From: JAZKIX01 sp040384645
GTDB lineage: Bacteria > Pseudomonadota > Gammaproteobacteria > Burkholderiales > Burkholderiaceae_D
Assembly (NCBI GenBank): GCA_040384645.1
Contig: JAZKIX010000044.1
Coordinates: forward strand, 37,894 to 101,893
DNA: 64,000 nt
Reading direction: 5' to 3'
Shown piece by piece: positions 8,953 to 17,804 of the stretch. Within the stretch, counting starts at the first letter, position 1; every line of letters begins with the position of its first letter. The position numbers and the translations under genes were made by a program. The notes beneath the pieces were generated by a model. That model was not told where the DNA came from and ran no database searches. It was given only the letters and a program-made list of their open reading frames with translations.

Positions 8953-8997
8953 ACTTTAGTGTACTTTCGTCCACTTATCAAGGAAAAATTAGTGGAC
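8953..8997 (-). promoter_or_regulatory. Promoter with LexA-type operator for the lexA-DUF5131-tcmP genes
   Basis: On the minus strand: -35 TTGATA (8981-8976), a 17-base spacer, and -10 TAAAGT (8958-8953). The spacer is filled by the imperfect palindrome AGTGGACgaaaGTACACT (8975-8958). A further half-site in opposite orientation (AGTGGAC on the plus strand) lies at 8991-8997, making a perfect GTCCACT/AGTGGAC inverted repeat with the first half-site. This layout, an operator inside the promoter of a LexA-like gene, is what autorepression needs. The half-site differs from the E. coli CTGT-N8-ACAG box. Assignment is by inspection only. Confidence 0.65.
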
Positions 8998-9035
8998 GCC
9001 ACGGTAGCGACATCTCGCAGCGCGAACGCCGTTGT

Positions 9036-9890
9036 TTAGGGGCCGAATAAGCTCAGGTTCGGACTGCGCGCGATATCGCCCCAAATACGGTCGGGCAATT
9101 CGTGACGGGAGAGAAAAACCATTCGGTAGATCGTTCGTCCATTGCCATCGGTAATCAGCGGCATCTGCGGACTCACCTTGAATCCGAGATTCCGCATCGC
9201 ATCACACCACTCATGAAAAAACCAGCCCGGCAGGCTGGACTTCGACAATTCGTCGGTTGGCGCCCTAGATCGCCAACCAGGCAAAGCGTGGTCGAAACGG
9301 TCCCGCTGCGGATCTAGTTCCATGTCAATATTGCGCGTCAAGTCCATCAAACTAAAGTGGATCGCAAAGTCGACATAAGGCAACTTTGAAAGGCGCTCGA
9401 TAATGGAGAACGATAAATGCTCCAAGCTATAAGGATCGATGTAGGCAAGAACCAGCGCGCCGAATGGTACCGCTTTGATCATTTTGTCGATCGTTTCATT
9501 CGCTGGCCCTACAAAGCTTTCCGCTGTAGCGCCAGCGGCAGTAAGGCGCAGTTGATTTGCACCCACCTTCGCGGCATCGATGTCGCCAATAAGGACGCGT
9601 GTGAACGGGATGCCAGACACGACCGACTGACGGTGGACGACCACTGATCCGCCGTTGCGGGTAAACGTTTCGCCGGCCACCTGAATTCGACCCGGACCAC
9701 AGAACGGATCGATCAGCACGCGCTGTTTGAATTTTGCCTGGGCTTTGCGAGTGGCATGAAGGTATTGGGTGAGGTAGAGATGCTTTTCGTCCGGTACCCA
9801 TCTGCCGACACCACGCCCTTGCGGTCCGCGTTCTACTGGTAGATCCGGATAGGGATCTTCGAACTCATTGGTTGACTGGGCGGAGCTCAT
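9036..9890 (-). CDS. tcmP: Three-Cys-motif partner protein TcmP (second, shorter copy)
   Basis: 284 aa, ATG at 9890 with AAGGA upstream. Conserved TcmP features: VPDEKHLYLTQYLHATRKA, then RVLIDPFCGPGRI (glycine loop, about residues 58-70), LIGDIDAAKVGANQLRL, and VLAYIDPYSLEHLSF, the DPY motif (about 145). FHEWCDAMRNLGF and YRMVFLSRHELPDRIWGDI near the end also fit. It is the first cargo gene in the direction of transcription, 89 bases ahead of the LexA-like gene, and probably has its own promoter in the long upstream gap. Having two TcmP subtypes around one DUF5131 protein is uncommon in my recollection. Molecular function unknown. Confidence 0.85.
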   Translation of the reverse strand: MSSAQSTNEFEDPYPDLPVERGPQGRGVGRWVPDEKHLYLTQYLHATRKAQAKFKQRVLIDPFCGPGRIQVAGETFTRNGGSVVVHRQSVVSGIPFTRVLIGDIDAAKVGANQLRLTAAGATAESFVGPANETIDKMIKAVPFGALVLAYIDPYSLEHLSFSIIERLSKLPYVDFAIHFSLMDLTRNIDMELDPQRDRFDHALPGWRSRAPTDELSKSSLPGWFFHEWCDAMRNLGFKVSPQMPLITDGNGRTIYRMVFLSRHELPDRIWGDIARSPNLSLFGP

Positions 9891-10864
9891 TGTTATCCTT
9901 GAAAGGCGTGCTCGATTTAGTTCGTTACTGCAAAGGTAGAGGTATTCGGAAGCAAAGCTCCGATCTAAAAGACGATTTAGCCTGTGCGGAATAGCCGCGG
10001 CTATTACTTCGATCAGAAATCAGGCCATCATATTGATGTGCGACCGGGATTACGCTTATTTTGGTCGAAACTACCTTAGCTCTATGAGACAGTACTTCCA
10101 TCGAAGCCATTGCTCAGGTACATCAGGATCATGTCCACGCCATAATGACGGAATGTAACGCCTGGAAAGCAACCTGGCCGGCTTGGTCGATAACTGTGCA
10201 TGTTTGGTGCGGTGGCCGTATGACCCGCGACTACACGATGCTGGAGGATTTATCCGCCATCGCTGGCGAGTCCGAACGTAGACAATTGCCTCGATGTCGC
10301 CAGAACTTGCAACAAGCGGTCCCGACATGTTTATCGGAACCGTTACACAAATGAGCAGTTGCCGGAAAGAGAAGCGCGGACGCCCGGTTGAGCCAAAAGC
10401 AACATACGCTGCACGCGCCTGCTGAAGCATATTCATGTGATGACGCCCGCAAATTTATTGTTAGAAAATAAAATTTCAGGCGGCAGGGTAACAGTTACCA
10501 GAAGTTATGGAAAGCGATTTTTATTATTAGTTGCAGTCACGATCCAGTAACAAAAGCGATCAGGGATTGATATTGTCGTGCTCAAGTGCATTTTGACTAA
10601 ATACATTGCATTGTTCACTCATTTCTTCCCTTGCGGTGTCAACGGGGCAATTTAAATTCTAGACGTTTGATCGACAATCCGTCCAATATCAAGCCATATA
10701 CGTTGCATGGCGATACGCAAGCGCAAAGCACTCTGGTTTTTAGCCTTTCGTGTTTGGTCGGGATTAATCTGATGCCACGTATCCGCAACATGAAAGACCT
10801 GACACTTTGCAAGGCAGATCGAACGGATCAATTACGCAGTGAAAACCCTGAGGGCGTCGGAAGA
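9891..10864. other. 974-bp gap between cargo and transposition genes
   Basis: No convincing gene is seen. A 121-codon minus-strand frame (10071-10436) shows no family likeness and is probably chance or decayed DNA. A perfect 16-bp palindrome, AATAGCCGCGGCTATT (9990-10005), lies 100 bases ahead of the second tcmP and could be an operator. The 10450-10860 part is AT-rich and featureless to my reading. This gap is the natural junction between the tns module and variable cargo. Confidence 0.5.
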
Positions 10865-12043
10865 CTACTTGAAACGGAAAAGTCCTTGAGCGTGGTTGGG
10901 GCGGCGTATCGGCAGTACGTCGTCGAACCATTCGGCATCATTTCGCATTAGCCACCGAAAGGCTTTGGGCGCCGCACGAGAAAAGCCACTGCGAGAGATA
11001 GATGGAAATTTTTGGAGAATTTCAAGACAATCTTTTCGTGGTTGCATATGACCGACCATACTTCCAGAATGTTCAATTCTGTGTATATAGTCGTTAGAGT
11101 TCAGCCTTGAATCTTCCTCCATGACGGCCTGCCACTGGCAGTGACTTTGATAGGCAGACCAACTGCCGAAAAGAAGCTCGATGAGTAGTAGGTCGTGTAC
11201 TACGGAACTGACTGATCCCTCCACGAGTTCACTGGCCAACCGGCCGAGGCTCTCGCCGGTCAATTCGTGAGCAAAGTCGTGCAATGGACTCAACATCCCA
11301 AAATGTGTCTGCATCTCACGTACAAATTCTGCCCGGTGAATCTTCCCGGACGCGGTAACCAGAGCGCGCTCTGAGAGGGCTCGCATAAACGCCGACCGTG
11401 TTATACGGCAGGGGACTGGGTGCAAGACGTCGAGAATAATGCTTACGTTCAATCGCGCAAGCCTAATTAATAGTTCTTGATTCTTACTTATGTCTTTATC
11501 CATCCGCGGCTGTCTTGTCGGAACTTCATCTGGAAAAAAGAAACGATTGTGACGATCTGGATAGGGTAGTGTTCTCTCTTCCAACGGGACGTCATCGATG
11601 GGACAAAATAAAGTTGCAGGCAATTGGTGAGTCCGATGCCAATGCGCCACACCCCAGCACCGCCTGTCGCGAGAAATGCATTTTGGGCAGATTCGCCATC
11701 GTCCTCGTAGGCCGTTTGATAGCGCCCCAAGTCCATGGCGCACTTGAATCGGTTCGAGCATGTTTGACGCCCGGTGCCACGGGGAAAAACCCAGTTTTTC
11801 AAAGTAAGAGATTAGTGTATATCTATCTGTGACCGTATCCCGGGTTCCGAATTGCTCATTTGTCGCCCGACAGAAAGTTTCGATATCCACAGGAAACTCG
11901 TCGACATGCGTGTTCATTGTGGTGCCGAACATGCAACGGCAGGCATCCCTATCGCAGCGCGCTACATTGACAAGGCGAATTCTGGCCGCCAGGCTGTAGA
12001 GTGTCTCATCGGGCCGCATACTTGGTAGGCGAAATAACATCAT
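10865..12043 (-). CDS. tniQ: TniQ family protein (short)
   Basis: 392 aa. It begins like TniQ proteins (FRLPSMRPDETLYSLAARIRLVN), then a zinc-finger-like segment ICPKCISRDRRCWGVAHWHRTHQLP...LFCPIDDVPL (about residues 117-155). The C-terminal end has the TnsD-like FSRAAPKAFRWLMRNDAEWFDDVLP. TniQ proteins bridge target DNA and the TnsC ATPase. This one follows the long TniQ by 18 bases and is the last gene of the tns operon. Two ATGs in a row (12043, 12040) make the exact start uncertain; GGTGGGGG is upstream. Its size is like the TniQ of CRISPR-associated elements, but no cas genes accompany it, so it may serve a second targeting route, for example towards mobile plasmids. Confidence 0.88.
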   Translation of the reverse strand: MMLFRLPSMRPDETLYSLAARIRLVNVARCDRDACRCMFGTTMNTHVDEFPVDIETFCRATNEQFGTRDTVTDRYTLISYFEKLGFSPWHRASNMLEPIQVRHGLGALSNGLRGRWRICPKCISRDRRCWGVAHWHRTHQLPATLFCPIDDVPLEERTLPYPDRHNRFFFPDEVPTRQPRMDKDISKNQELLIRLARLNVSIILDVLHPVPCRITRSAFMRALSERALVTASGKIHRAEFVREMQTHFGMLSPLHDFAHELTGESLGRLASELVEGSVSSVVHDLLLIELLFGSWSAYQSHCQWQAVMEEDSRLNSNDYIHRIEHSGSMVGHMQPRKDCLEILQKFPSISRSGFSRAAPKAFRWLMRNDAEWFDDVLPIRRPNHAQGLFRFK

Positions 12044-12061
12044 AAGCCCCCACCAAAGGGA

Positions 12062-13900
12062 CTATAAGGCTAGCGGGTTCGCAGCACCAACAACGCGGCG
12101 ATCACTGGCTTTGTCGCCGATGTCGCCTCGTCGCGTGGTTCTGAGGCGGTATGCACGTCCAGACGCATAGAACGCTCGTTCTGGGCAAGGGCCAGCCCAA
12201 TTCAGGCCAATGTTTTGTGTTGATAAAACTGTGTTAACGCCGGCAATTGACGAACCGGCCGACCGGCCGAAAGTAGCAAAATGCTCGAGCACGGCCTTCC
12301 CCTTATACAGCTCCAATCCGGATAGCTTCATAACGACAGAGGCGGACGATTCGGAGTCGACAAGACCTTGAAGAGTCCATAGCATGCGACGTGCATAAAA
12401 ATGCCAAATGCCCTCACCGTACGCGATTGCGGCGGCGCGGGCCAAGGGAAAGCGGCCCTCGGTCGGAAATCTTGTGCCTTTTGGACGAAAGCTAGCTGCC
12501 TTTAAGATACGATTTGCACTGATCCGAAAGGGCCTTGTCTCCTCCTCATAAAGACTCTTGGCCGCGAGGATCAATGCATCGCGCCACTGCAGATCTTCTT
12601 GCGGATCTGTTTCTTTGACTGTCGATGATGCCGGCGCTGGCGCGCTGACCTTCTTTAGGTGTCTATGCCTAGACGCCTTTATCTCGCTTTGCAATACCTG
12701 AATCGCCATCGGCATGGCCTTCACCAGACGCTGCATGCTGCCGAAGTTGTGCTTCCAAAGCAGTTTTACGTCGTAATTGAGACGAAGGGCGGTCTGGACC
12801 AAGCTGGCCATGAGTTTTTCTTCATCACTGTCCTGACCAAGCGCCGGGCCCGATTTGATCGCCCGCTTCGATGCCCCGTTTCCTTGTCGTGCTTCCATAT
12901 GTTGTTGTTGCTCATCTTTAAGGACTAAGTCGGCCAGCGCCAAGAAGCGATCGACGCTACGAAACAGGAAAAAGCTGCATATCAAATGTCGATTCAATGG
13001 TGTCTCAATGGACGAGGTTTCCAGAGTTCGGAACCAGCCCGACATTTTTCCGGTCTTGAAAGCACCGTCGATCCGGGATAGCAATGCGGCGCCGAACAGT
13101 GCACGGACGCGCTTGAGCATTTTTTGCCGGTTTACTCGGTCATTTCCCCAGCCCAAACCTAGTTGCTGTATGCGGCGCATATACATCATTCGAATTTGGC
13201 TATTCGTCCAATTCGAATGATGTATATGCGCCGCACGGTTAAGAAGGTCATGAGCAAATTTTGCGAATTCTACTTCGACCTTTGTCGGCTCTAAAAATTT
13301 GCGGGTGACTAGTTCTTTCGTCGAAAGTCCACAGGTACATCCATGCCATGCGGAAAGAACAAATTCTTTTTGAAGCGAGTACGGGCAGTCGCATTCAGGA
13401 CAACGTTCAATGAGGGAACGTTCGTGGCGCCAGCAGGCAGTGACCCCTGGAATCTGATGTGCTCGGTGGAGGTAAGCAGAACCATACTGTCCTTCATCAT
13501 CCACGAGACATTGTGGACAGACATGAGTGGTGCTGGAACCACCTACCACACGACGCGATGTGCTCGCTTTCGTGTGCGCAGCGATAGGTGACTTGGACGG
13601 TATCCCTGAGCTGTTGAAAAGCAGGAACAGCGGCATTAAGGTGTTCTCTCGTTGGATCTGCTCCAAATTTTTGTTCGCCGACCCCGGCAGCTTACTGGCC
13701 AATATGTCGAGGTGTGGTTGTATGATGAAAGTGAGGGCGAAAGGATTCTTGTGAAACAATTCCTTGAAAGTGCGGGCCGCAGACCCGTTTGCACTTCGGA
13801 CGTGATATCGGGTTGTGCGAGACCCGATAGTTTCGTCCGGAAAACCGGCCGGAAAGAACGGGAGAAAGGATTTTTGAGGCACTGTTTTTCTGGAAAGCAT
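12062..13900 (-). CDS. tnsD: TnsD/TniQ family target-selection protein (long)
   Basis: 612 aa from the ATG at 13900, which has an AGGAG site eight bases upstream; the frame is open to a GTG at 13918 that overlaps the tnsC stop (GTGA). The N-terminal part has the TniQ start (FFPAGFPDETIGSRTTRYH) and the zinc-binding set CPQCLVDDEGQYGSAYLHRAHQIPG, then CWRHERSLIERCPECDCPY. A segment of the TnsD type, WTNSQIRMMYMRRIQQLGL, lies in the middle, followed by a long C-terminal region expected to recognise specific DNA (FRISANRILKAASF). By family it should direct insertion to a fixed site. A perfect 26-bp inverted repeat lies inside the coding sequence (13171-13235). The attachment site recognised is not identifiable here. 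Confidence 0.85.
   Translation of the reverse strand: MLSRKTVPQKSFLPFFPAGFPDETIGSRTTRYHVRSANGSAARTFKELFHKNPFALTFIIQPHLDILASKLPGSANKNLEQIQRENTLMPLFLLFNSSGIPSKSPIAAHTKASTSRRVVGGSSTTHVCPQCLVDDEGQYGSAYLHRAHQIPGVTACWRHERSLIERCPECDCPYSLQKEFVLSAWHGCTCGLSTKELVTRKFLEPTKVEVEFAKFAHDLLNRAAHIHHSNWTNSQIRMMYMRRIQQLGLGWGNDRVNRQKMLKRVRALFGAALLSRIDGAFKTGKMSGWFRTLETSSIETPLNRHLICSFFLFRSVDRFLALADLVLKDEQQQHMEARQGNGASKRAIKSGPALGQDSDEEKLMASLVQTALRLNYDVKLLWKHNFGSMQRLVKAMPMAIQVLQSEIKASRHRHLKKVSAPAPASSTVKETDPQEDLQWRDALILAAKSLYEEETRPFRISANRILKAASFRPKGTRFPTEGRFPLARAAAIAYGEGIWHFYARRMLWTLQGLVDSESSASVVMKLSGLELYKGKAVLEHFATFGRSAGSSIAGVNTVLSTQNIGLNWAGPCPERAFYASGRAYRLRTTRRGDIGDKASDRRVVGAANPLAL
13171..13235. repeat. Perfect 26-bp inverted repeat inside the long tniQ gene
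   Basis: Left arm 13171-13196 begins TGCGGCGCATATACATC; right arm 13210-13235 is its exact reverse complement; the loop is 13 bases. It keeps the reading frame: the two arms encode AAHIHHSN and IRMMYMRRI around WTNSQ. The second arm fits the family consensus, so the first may have been copied from it by template switching. The RNA would form a very stable hairpin in mid-gene. Confidence 0.9.
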
Positions 13901-13914
13901 TCTTACATCTCCTA

Positions 13915-15417
13915 TCACTGAGGTATTTCGGTCCCTGGTTGATTCTGCCGTACGTGTTCAAACTGACTTATCAGATGCTCCTGTAAACCGCTGTTACGCA
14001 TATCGTCATGGCTCAGGTTTGCCTTAGCCTCGGCATTTTTTCTCTTGGCGTTTTCTTTTCTAGTTCTGTTGCGGGTCATATTTTCGTGATCCTGCTGTGA
14101 AACTGGTTTGGTACGCTTGCTGGGGATGGACGATGTTGCATCATTCGACTGCGTCGTGTTCGATGGGCTCGGGATTGATGCCTCTGCGGGCGTGAACTTT
14201 CCCCAATCGATCGCGTATTGTTGCCAGGGAATGTCATCAAATTGCTGAAGCAGGAAAGGGTTCTTGTCTCTAAACCCTGCAATAAGGTCCCGGTCTTTCC
14301 TGCTGAAGTCTGGACCTTCAAAAGCTTGATCTAAGTGTTCCTGCGTAATGCATTTGTGGCCGAGATCGAGCGCCAAGCGTTGGGCGGCAGTAACAATGCG
14401 GCAAGCATAGTCTCGAATGCCGCCGGAATACTTATAGAGAATTGTTCCGTCGGCATCCTGAATCGGACTGGCCTCATCCATTACGTTGTATCGCCAAATT
14501 GCCGGCGCGAAGAACTTCACGAAGTCATCATCGGCCACTTGCATTGGATGCATTTCAATACTTCCTCCAGAACCAATGCGGCGCATGTCTTGCGAAAATG
14601 TGTCCAGTACCTTCATGCCTAACGGATTGCCCATTAATACAATAGGAATTCCGAAATTGAGCATTCGCAGGAAAAAAGTCGCGGCAAGGCCGCCTCGAAC
14701 TCCACCGGAAAAATTCCTTTCCTGTATTTCGTCGATAACAAGGACGCCGACGGCATGATTGGACAAGGCTATCCCAACCTGTACCGCGAGCTTTTCGTTG
14801 CTTAGACGCGTTATCGAACGCCTGTTTGAATAGTCAGTGCCAGCCGCTTTGTCCAAGGCAACCAATATTTGCAGCAACAACCCCCCAAGCGATCCATCGT
14901 GGCTCATGCCCACATATAACCAGGGCACTTGAGTCATATGAGTCCAATCGGCCGCGTCAGAGCGACCGTGCAAGATACAGGGAGGAATCAGTTCAAGGGC
15001 CCGAGTAAGTTCATAGGTCTTTCCAAGTCCGGTAATGCCTGTGTTGCGCATTCCGTGAGCCGTTGGTGGGAGCCAGGGAAGGTCTTCTATGTTCTTGCCG
15101 GCAAATCTTGCAATATTAATTGTTCGTGTTCGATTGGAGGACAAGCTAGGGTCACGAAGTAGATACCCGCGGCGGATCATTCGAAATAGTCTTGTTGTCG
15201 TGTCGAGAGACGTCAACGTAGGCTGAAACATTTGAAGCTGCATCCGATCCAGCATGTCAAATCTAGCCTGCGTGCTGAGCTGACGAACGTCAACGCCCGT
15301 CAAGGGTGAATATGGTAGGCGATGTTCGATGTCGTCTGTTGACAGATGGGAGGCTATCGCCTCTAGATACGGATTGGTTGCAGCGCCAATCTTTGCCTGG
15401 TCAATGCAAGTATCCAT
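13915..15417 (-). CDS. tnsC: TnsC/TniB-type AAA+ ATPase, transposition regulator
   Basis: 500 aa. Walker A is GITGLGKT (residues 127-134) and Walker B is VLVIDE (225-230), followed by IQERNFSGGVRGGLAATFFLRMLNFGIPIVLMGNPLGM, the sensor region typical of TnsC. The ATPase passes the target signal from TniQ to the TnsAB transposase and gives target immunity in Tn7. The C-terminal 90 residues are charged (KRTKPVSQQDHENMTRNRTRKENAKRK) and may contact TnsA/TnsB. The start overlaps the tnsB stop by one base (TAATG) and its stop overlaps the GTG upstream of tniQ, so translation is coupled along the operon. TnsC is larger than the 300-350 aa TniB of Tn5053 elements and fits the Tn7 side. Confidence 0.9.
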   Translation of the reverse strand: MDTCIDQAKIGAATNPYLEAIASHLSTDDIEHRLPYSPLTGVDVRQLSTQARFDMLDRMQLQMFQPTLTSLDTTTRLFRMIRRGYLLRDPSLSSNRTRTINIARFAGKNIEDLPWLPPTAHGMRNTGITGLGKTYELTRALELIPPCILHGRSDAADWTHMTQVPWLYVGMSHDGSLGGLLLQILVALDKAAGTDYSNRRSITRLSNEKLAVQVGIALSNHAVGVLVIDEIQERNFSGGVRGGLAATFFLRMLNFGIPIVLMGNPLGMKVLDTFSQDMRRIGSGGSIEMHPMQVADDDFVKFFAPAIWRYNVMDEASPIQDADGTILYKYSGGIRDYACRIVTAAQRLALDLGHKCITQEHLDQAFEGPDFSRKDRDLIAGFRDKNPFLLQQFDDIPWQQYAIDWGKFTPAEASIPSPSNTTQSNDATSSIPSKRTKPVSQQDHENMTRNRTRKENAKRKNAEAKANLSHDDMRNSGLQEHLISQFEHVRQNQPGTEIPQ

Positions 15418-17804
15418 TAACCGAGTCCTCCATTGTTGAGACGCAAAAGTCGGTTCATCCGATGATCCTGCAAGCGAGTTACTTTGGTGGGCGTATTGAT
15501 AAGAGGCTGCGCCGTTGGATCCGGTACTGTCTCACGCGTGCTTGTAGAACTAACGGACGCCGAAGAAACCTGGCTGGAATAGGCGACTACGTTGTCCAGA
15601 TGCTGTTTTTGGTCTACCGCCTGGGCGGCGCGGATGTTAGCGGTAGTTGCGCGCTGCTTTGCGCTGTCGTTTTCGCGCTTTGCTGCTGCTTTCTTGATTT
15701 TCGCATCTGCCTGAGCTTCATTCCGACATGCGTCTAGATAGGCAAGGTCTTGATCCCTTTGTGAGGCACTCTCAACATTGGAAATCCGTTGTGCTTGATT
15801 GATGGCGCATAGATCTGCGATGCTACCCTCTGAAATCAAGATTGGGTCGTCCTTAATGTTGGGAATCGCATGACAGCCGTCCATGTCAGTAAGGTAGACA
15901 TGAGAAAGGTCTTCTGGATCGGCGCCCACTTCCACATATTTTTGACCTGAACTTAGCGCATCTTTGATGAGGCTTGACTGAGTAAGATAGCGGCTGTTAA
16001 ACCTGGCGCCGTGTAAGAGCTCAACACGTTCCCCAGAATCAGGACGATGCAAGATCAAACCTTCTCGCCGTATGCTAGCAGTGAAGCGCGGTAGTAGGTG
16101 AGCACGAAGGTATGTTGAATCCATCGGCTTTCCCGATATATAGCCGTTTCGCTGCGCCCATCTAAATACTTCAATTCTTGTTGGATTGAGCGTCTGGCCA
16201 TTAAGTGCATACTCTCTTCGCATCTCGGATGGGATGCAATTCAAGGCCAATGCTTGCTTTGTATTCGCCCAATGAATCCAGATAATTAGCTGCCTCGTGT
16301 ATTCAAATCGCGAAAGCAAGGCATGCGTCCTGGGCGAAGTCTCCCCGCGTTTCTTTTGTCGCCCCTTGGTAGTTCCTGCGATGCGGTGATCGAATTTGCT
16401 GTGACGCGTGTGGTGACCACTCTCGGATATGCTATTCAAGTCTGCGCGACCGCTTGGAACGAAGTGAATGCGTGAGCCGAGTGTGCGCCCGATAGTCCGG
16501 ATGCCCTTTGCACTACGAAGTTCTCCGTTATCCGAGTAGTACTTTGTAAAAAATAATGAAGGGAAGTCCTCCGGCGGCAAGTCTAATTTATGCCGAGCGA
16601 GCAAACCGCTTTTGTCGGTGGCAGCGCGTAGGATCGCCAGCTTGGCGTCATCAGTTCCCAGCCCCTTCATGCCGATCGTCCATCCAAGATACAGACCCGA
16701 CAATACGTCACGAACAAAAAGACCTCGTCCTACCCCGATCGGCTGCAGGGGATCACAACAAGACACGAGGTTAACGTCGACTGGCGACGCATCCAGAGAC
16801 CCTACTTGTCCGATCGTGACAATGCCGTCGCTCGCCTTGCCCACTAACGGACGGTAATCGCGTTCCCACTCGCCTTCGCCAAGCACCTGTCGAGCTGCAT
16901 GCGTGGCGTTTTCAGCGCGTGGGCCGTGCGTCTTAAAATTTTCTTGTGTAGGACGACAATGTGCGGGAAGTAGGTTCGGGACTAAATGGCCATGTTGCTC
17001 TGAATAGCCAGTACTGTAAAAGGCTGCGCTCATCAAAAAGAACGCTTGGGAGACCGTTGTCCCCGGTCTGACATACATGACGTAGCCGTCTTGTATGTTT
17101 TGGATATGTTCTTCGGTTAAGATCAGGCCTGCGAGATCCTCATTTCCACTCTCGGCCGCGGCATTCTTACGACCCAATTTTTTATTGTTTTTTGCTAGGC
17201 GATACTTTCCCGGGGCGCCGCAATGTCCGATAAGATTTGGGAGAAGTGCATTCCGAATACATCCGAAAGCGTAGAAGCGATGTAGGGCATCGTACACTTG
17301 ACCGGCGCTCACTTTAGCTTCGCGTGCACGGGCTTTAACCTGTGCATCCAAACAGCTCAAATCTGGTGGACATGTATTAGTGCCGCCGTTCTTTTCAGGC
17401 ACTATGGATTCAATTAGATTCCATTTAAAATCTCGCGTTCTCAGCGCATGGGATGTCGAAAGCTTGCCATTGTCGGCCTTTGAGTGCCCGTTTCTTGAAT
17501 CCAATTTTTCGATAGCGGCGTCGGCTAGAAACCAAAGTCCCGGCAGCTCGATCTGAGTTTTCTTGACAACATTCTTAGATAGTAGTGTCTTACATTTGCT
17601 CAGGCTATACACCATGAAGCCGCGGGCGTAATAGTTCTTTTGTTTCGCAGTTAACGCTTGTTTCGGTACCACTGGAATCGGGATTATTATGATTTTGTCG
17701 AGGCGTTCGACAATTTCCAAGACTCGGTGCGGTCCCGTAAATGGCGAATCCACTAGGAGATTAATGATTACGTCGCCAGGATTAATTGATTTAGATTCAG
17801 TCAT
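15417..17804 (-). CDS. tnsB: TnsB-type DDE transposase
   Basis: 795 aa from the ATG at 17804 (MTESKSINPGDVI), which has a TTTGGAG site six bases upstream; the frame is open to 17855. TnsB binds the transposon ends and makes the 3' cuts and strand transfer. The RNase-H-like rve core has Asp338 (SLDASPVDV), Asp425 (YYSDNGEL) and Glu461 (SISESGHH), with D-X35-E spacing as in the retroviral-integrase superfamily. The N-terminal third should bind DNA (ARAREAKVSAGQVYDALHRFYAFG resembles a helix-turn-helix). The C-terminal tail is rich in Ala, Gln and Lys (KKAAAKRENDSAKQRATT), predicted coiled or disordered, and may be the TnsC-interacting tail. It overlaps the end of tnsA by 8 bases. Confidence 0.9.
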   Translation of the reverse strand: MTESKSINPGDVIINLLVDSPFTGPHRVLEIVERLDKIIIIPIPVVPKQALTAKQKNYYARGFMVYSLSKCKTLLSKNVVKKTQIELPGLWFLADAAIEKLDSRNGHSKADNGKLSTSHALRTRDFKWNLIESIVPEKNGGTNTCPPDLSCLDAQVKARAREAKVSAGQVYDALHRFYAFGCIRNALLPNLIGHCGAPGKYRLAKNNKKLGRKNAAAESGNEDLAGLILTEEHIQNIQDGYVMYVRPGTTVSQAFFLMSAAFYSTGYSEQHGHLVPNLLPAHCRPTQENFKTHGPRAENATHAARQVLGEGEWERDYRPLVGKASDGIVTIGQVGSLDASPVDVNLVSCCDPLQPIGVGRGLFVRDVLSGLYLGWTIGMKGLGTDDAKLAILRAATDKSGLLARHKLDLPPEDFPSLFFTKYYSDNGELRSAKGIRTIGRTLGSRIHFVPSGRADLNSISESGHHTRHSKFDHRIAGTTKGRQKKRGETSPRTHALLSRFEYTRQLIIWIHWANTKQALALNCIPSEMRREYALNGQTLNPTRIEVFRWAQRNGYISGKPMDSTYLRAHLLPRFTASIRREGLILHRPDSGERVELLHGARFNSRYLTQSSLIKDALSSGQKYVEVGADPEDLSHVYLTDMDGCHAIPNIKDDPILISEGSIADLCAINQAQRISNVESASQRDQDLAYLDACRNEAQADAKIKKAAAKRENDSAKQRATTANIRAAQAVDQKQHLDNVVAYSSQVSSASVSSTSTRETVPDPTAQPLINTPTKVTRLQDHRMNRLLRLNNGGLG

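Noticed and set aside
10071..10436. 121-codon minus-strand frame
   Set aside because: No recognisable domain or start signal; overlapping frames on the other strand are equally long.
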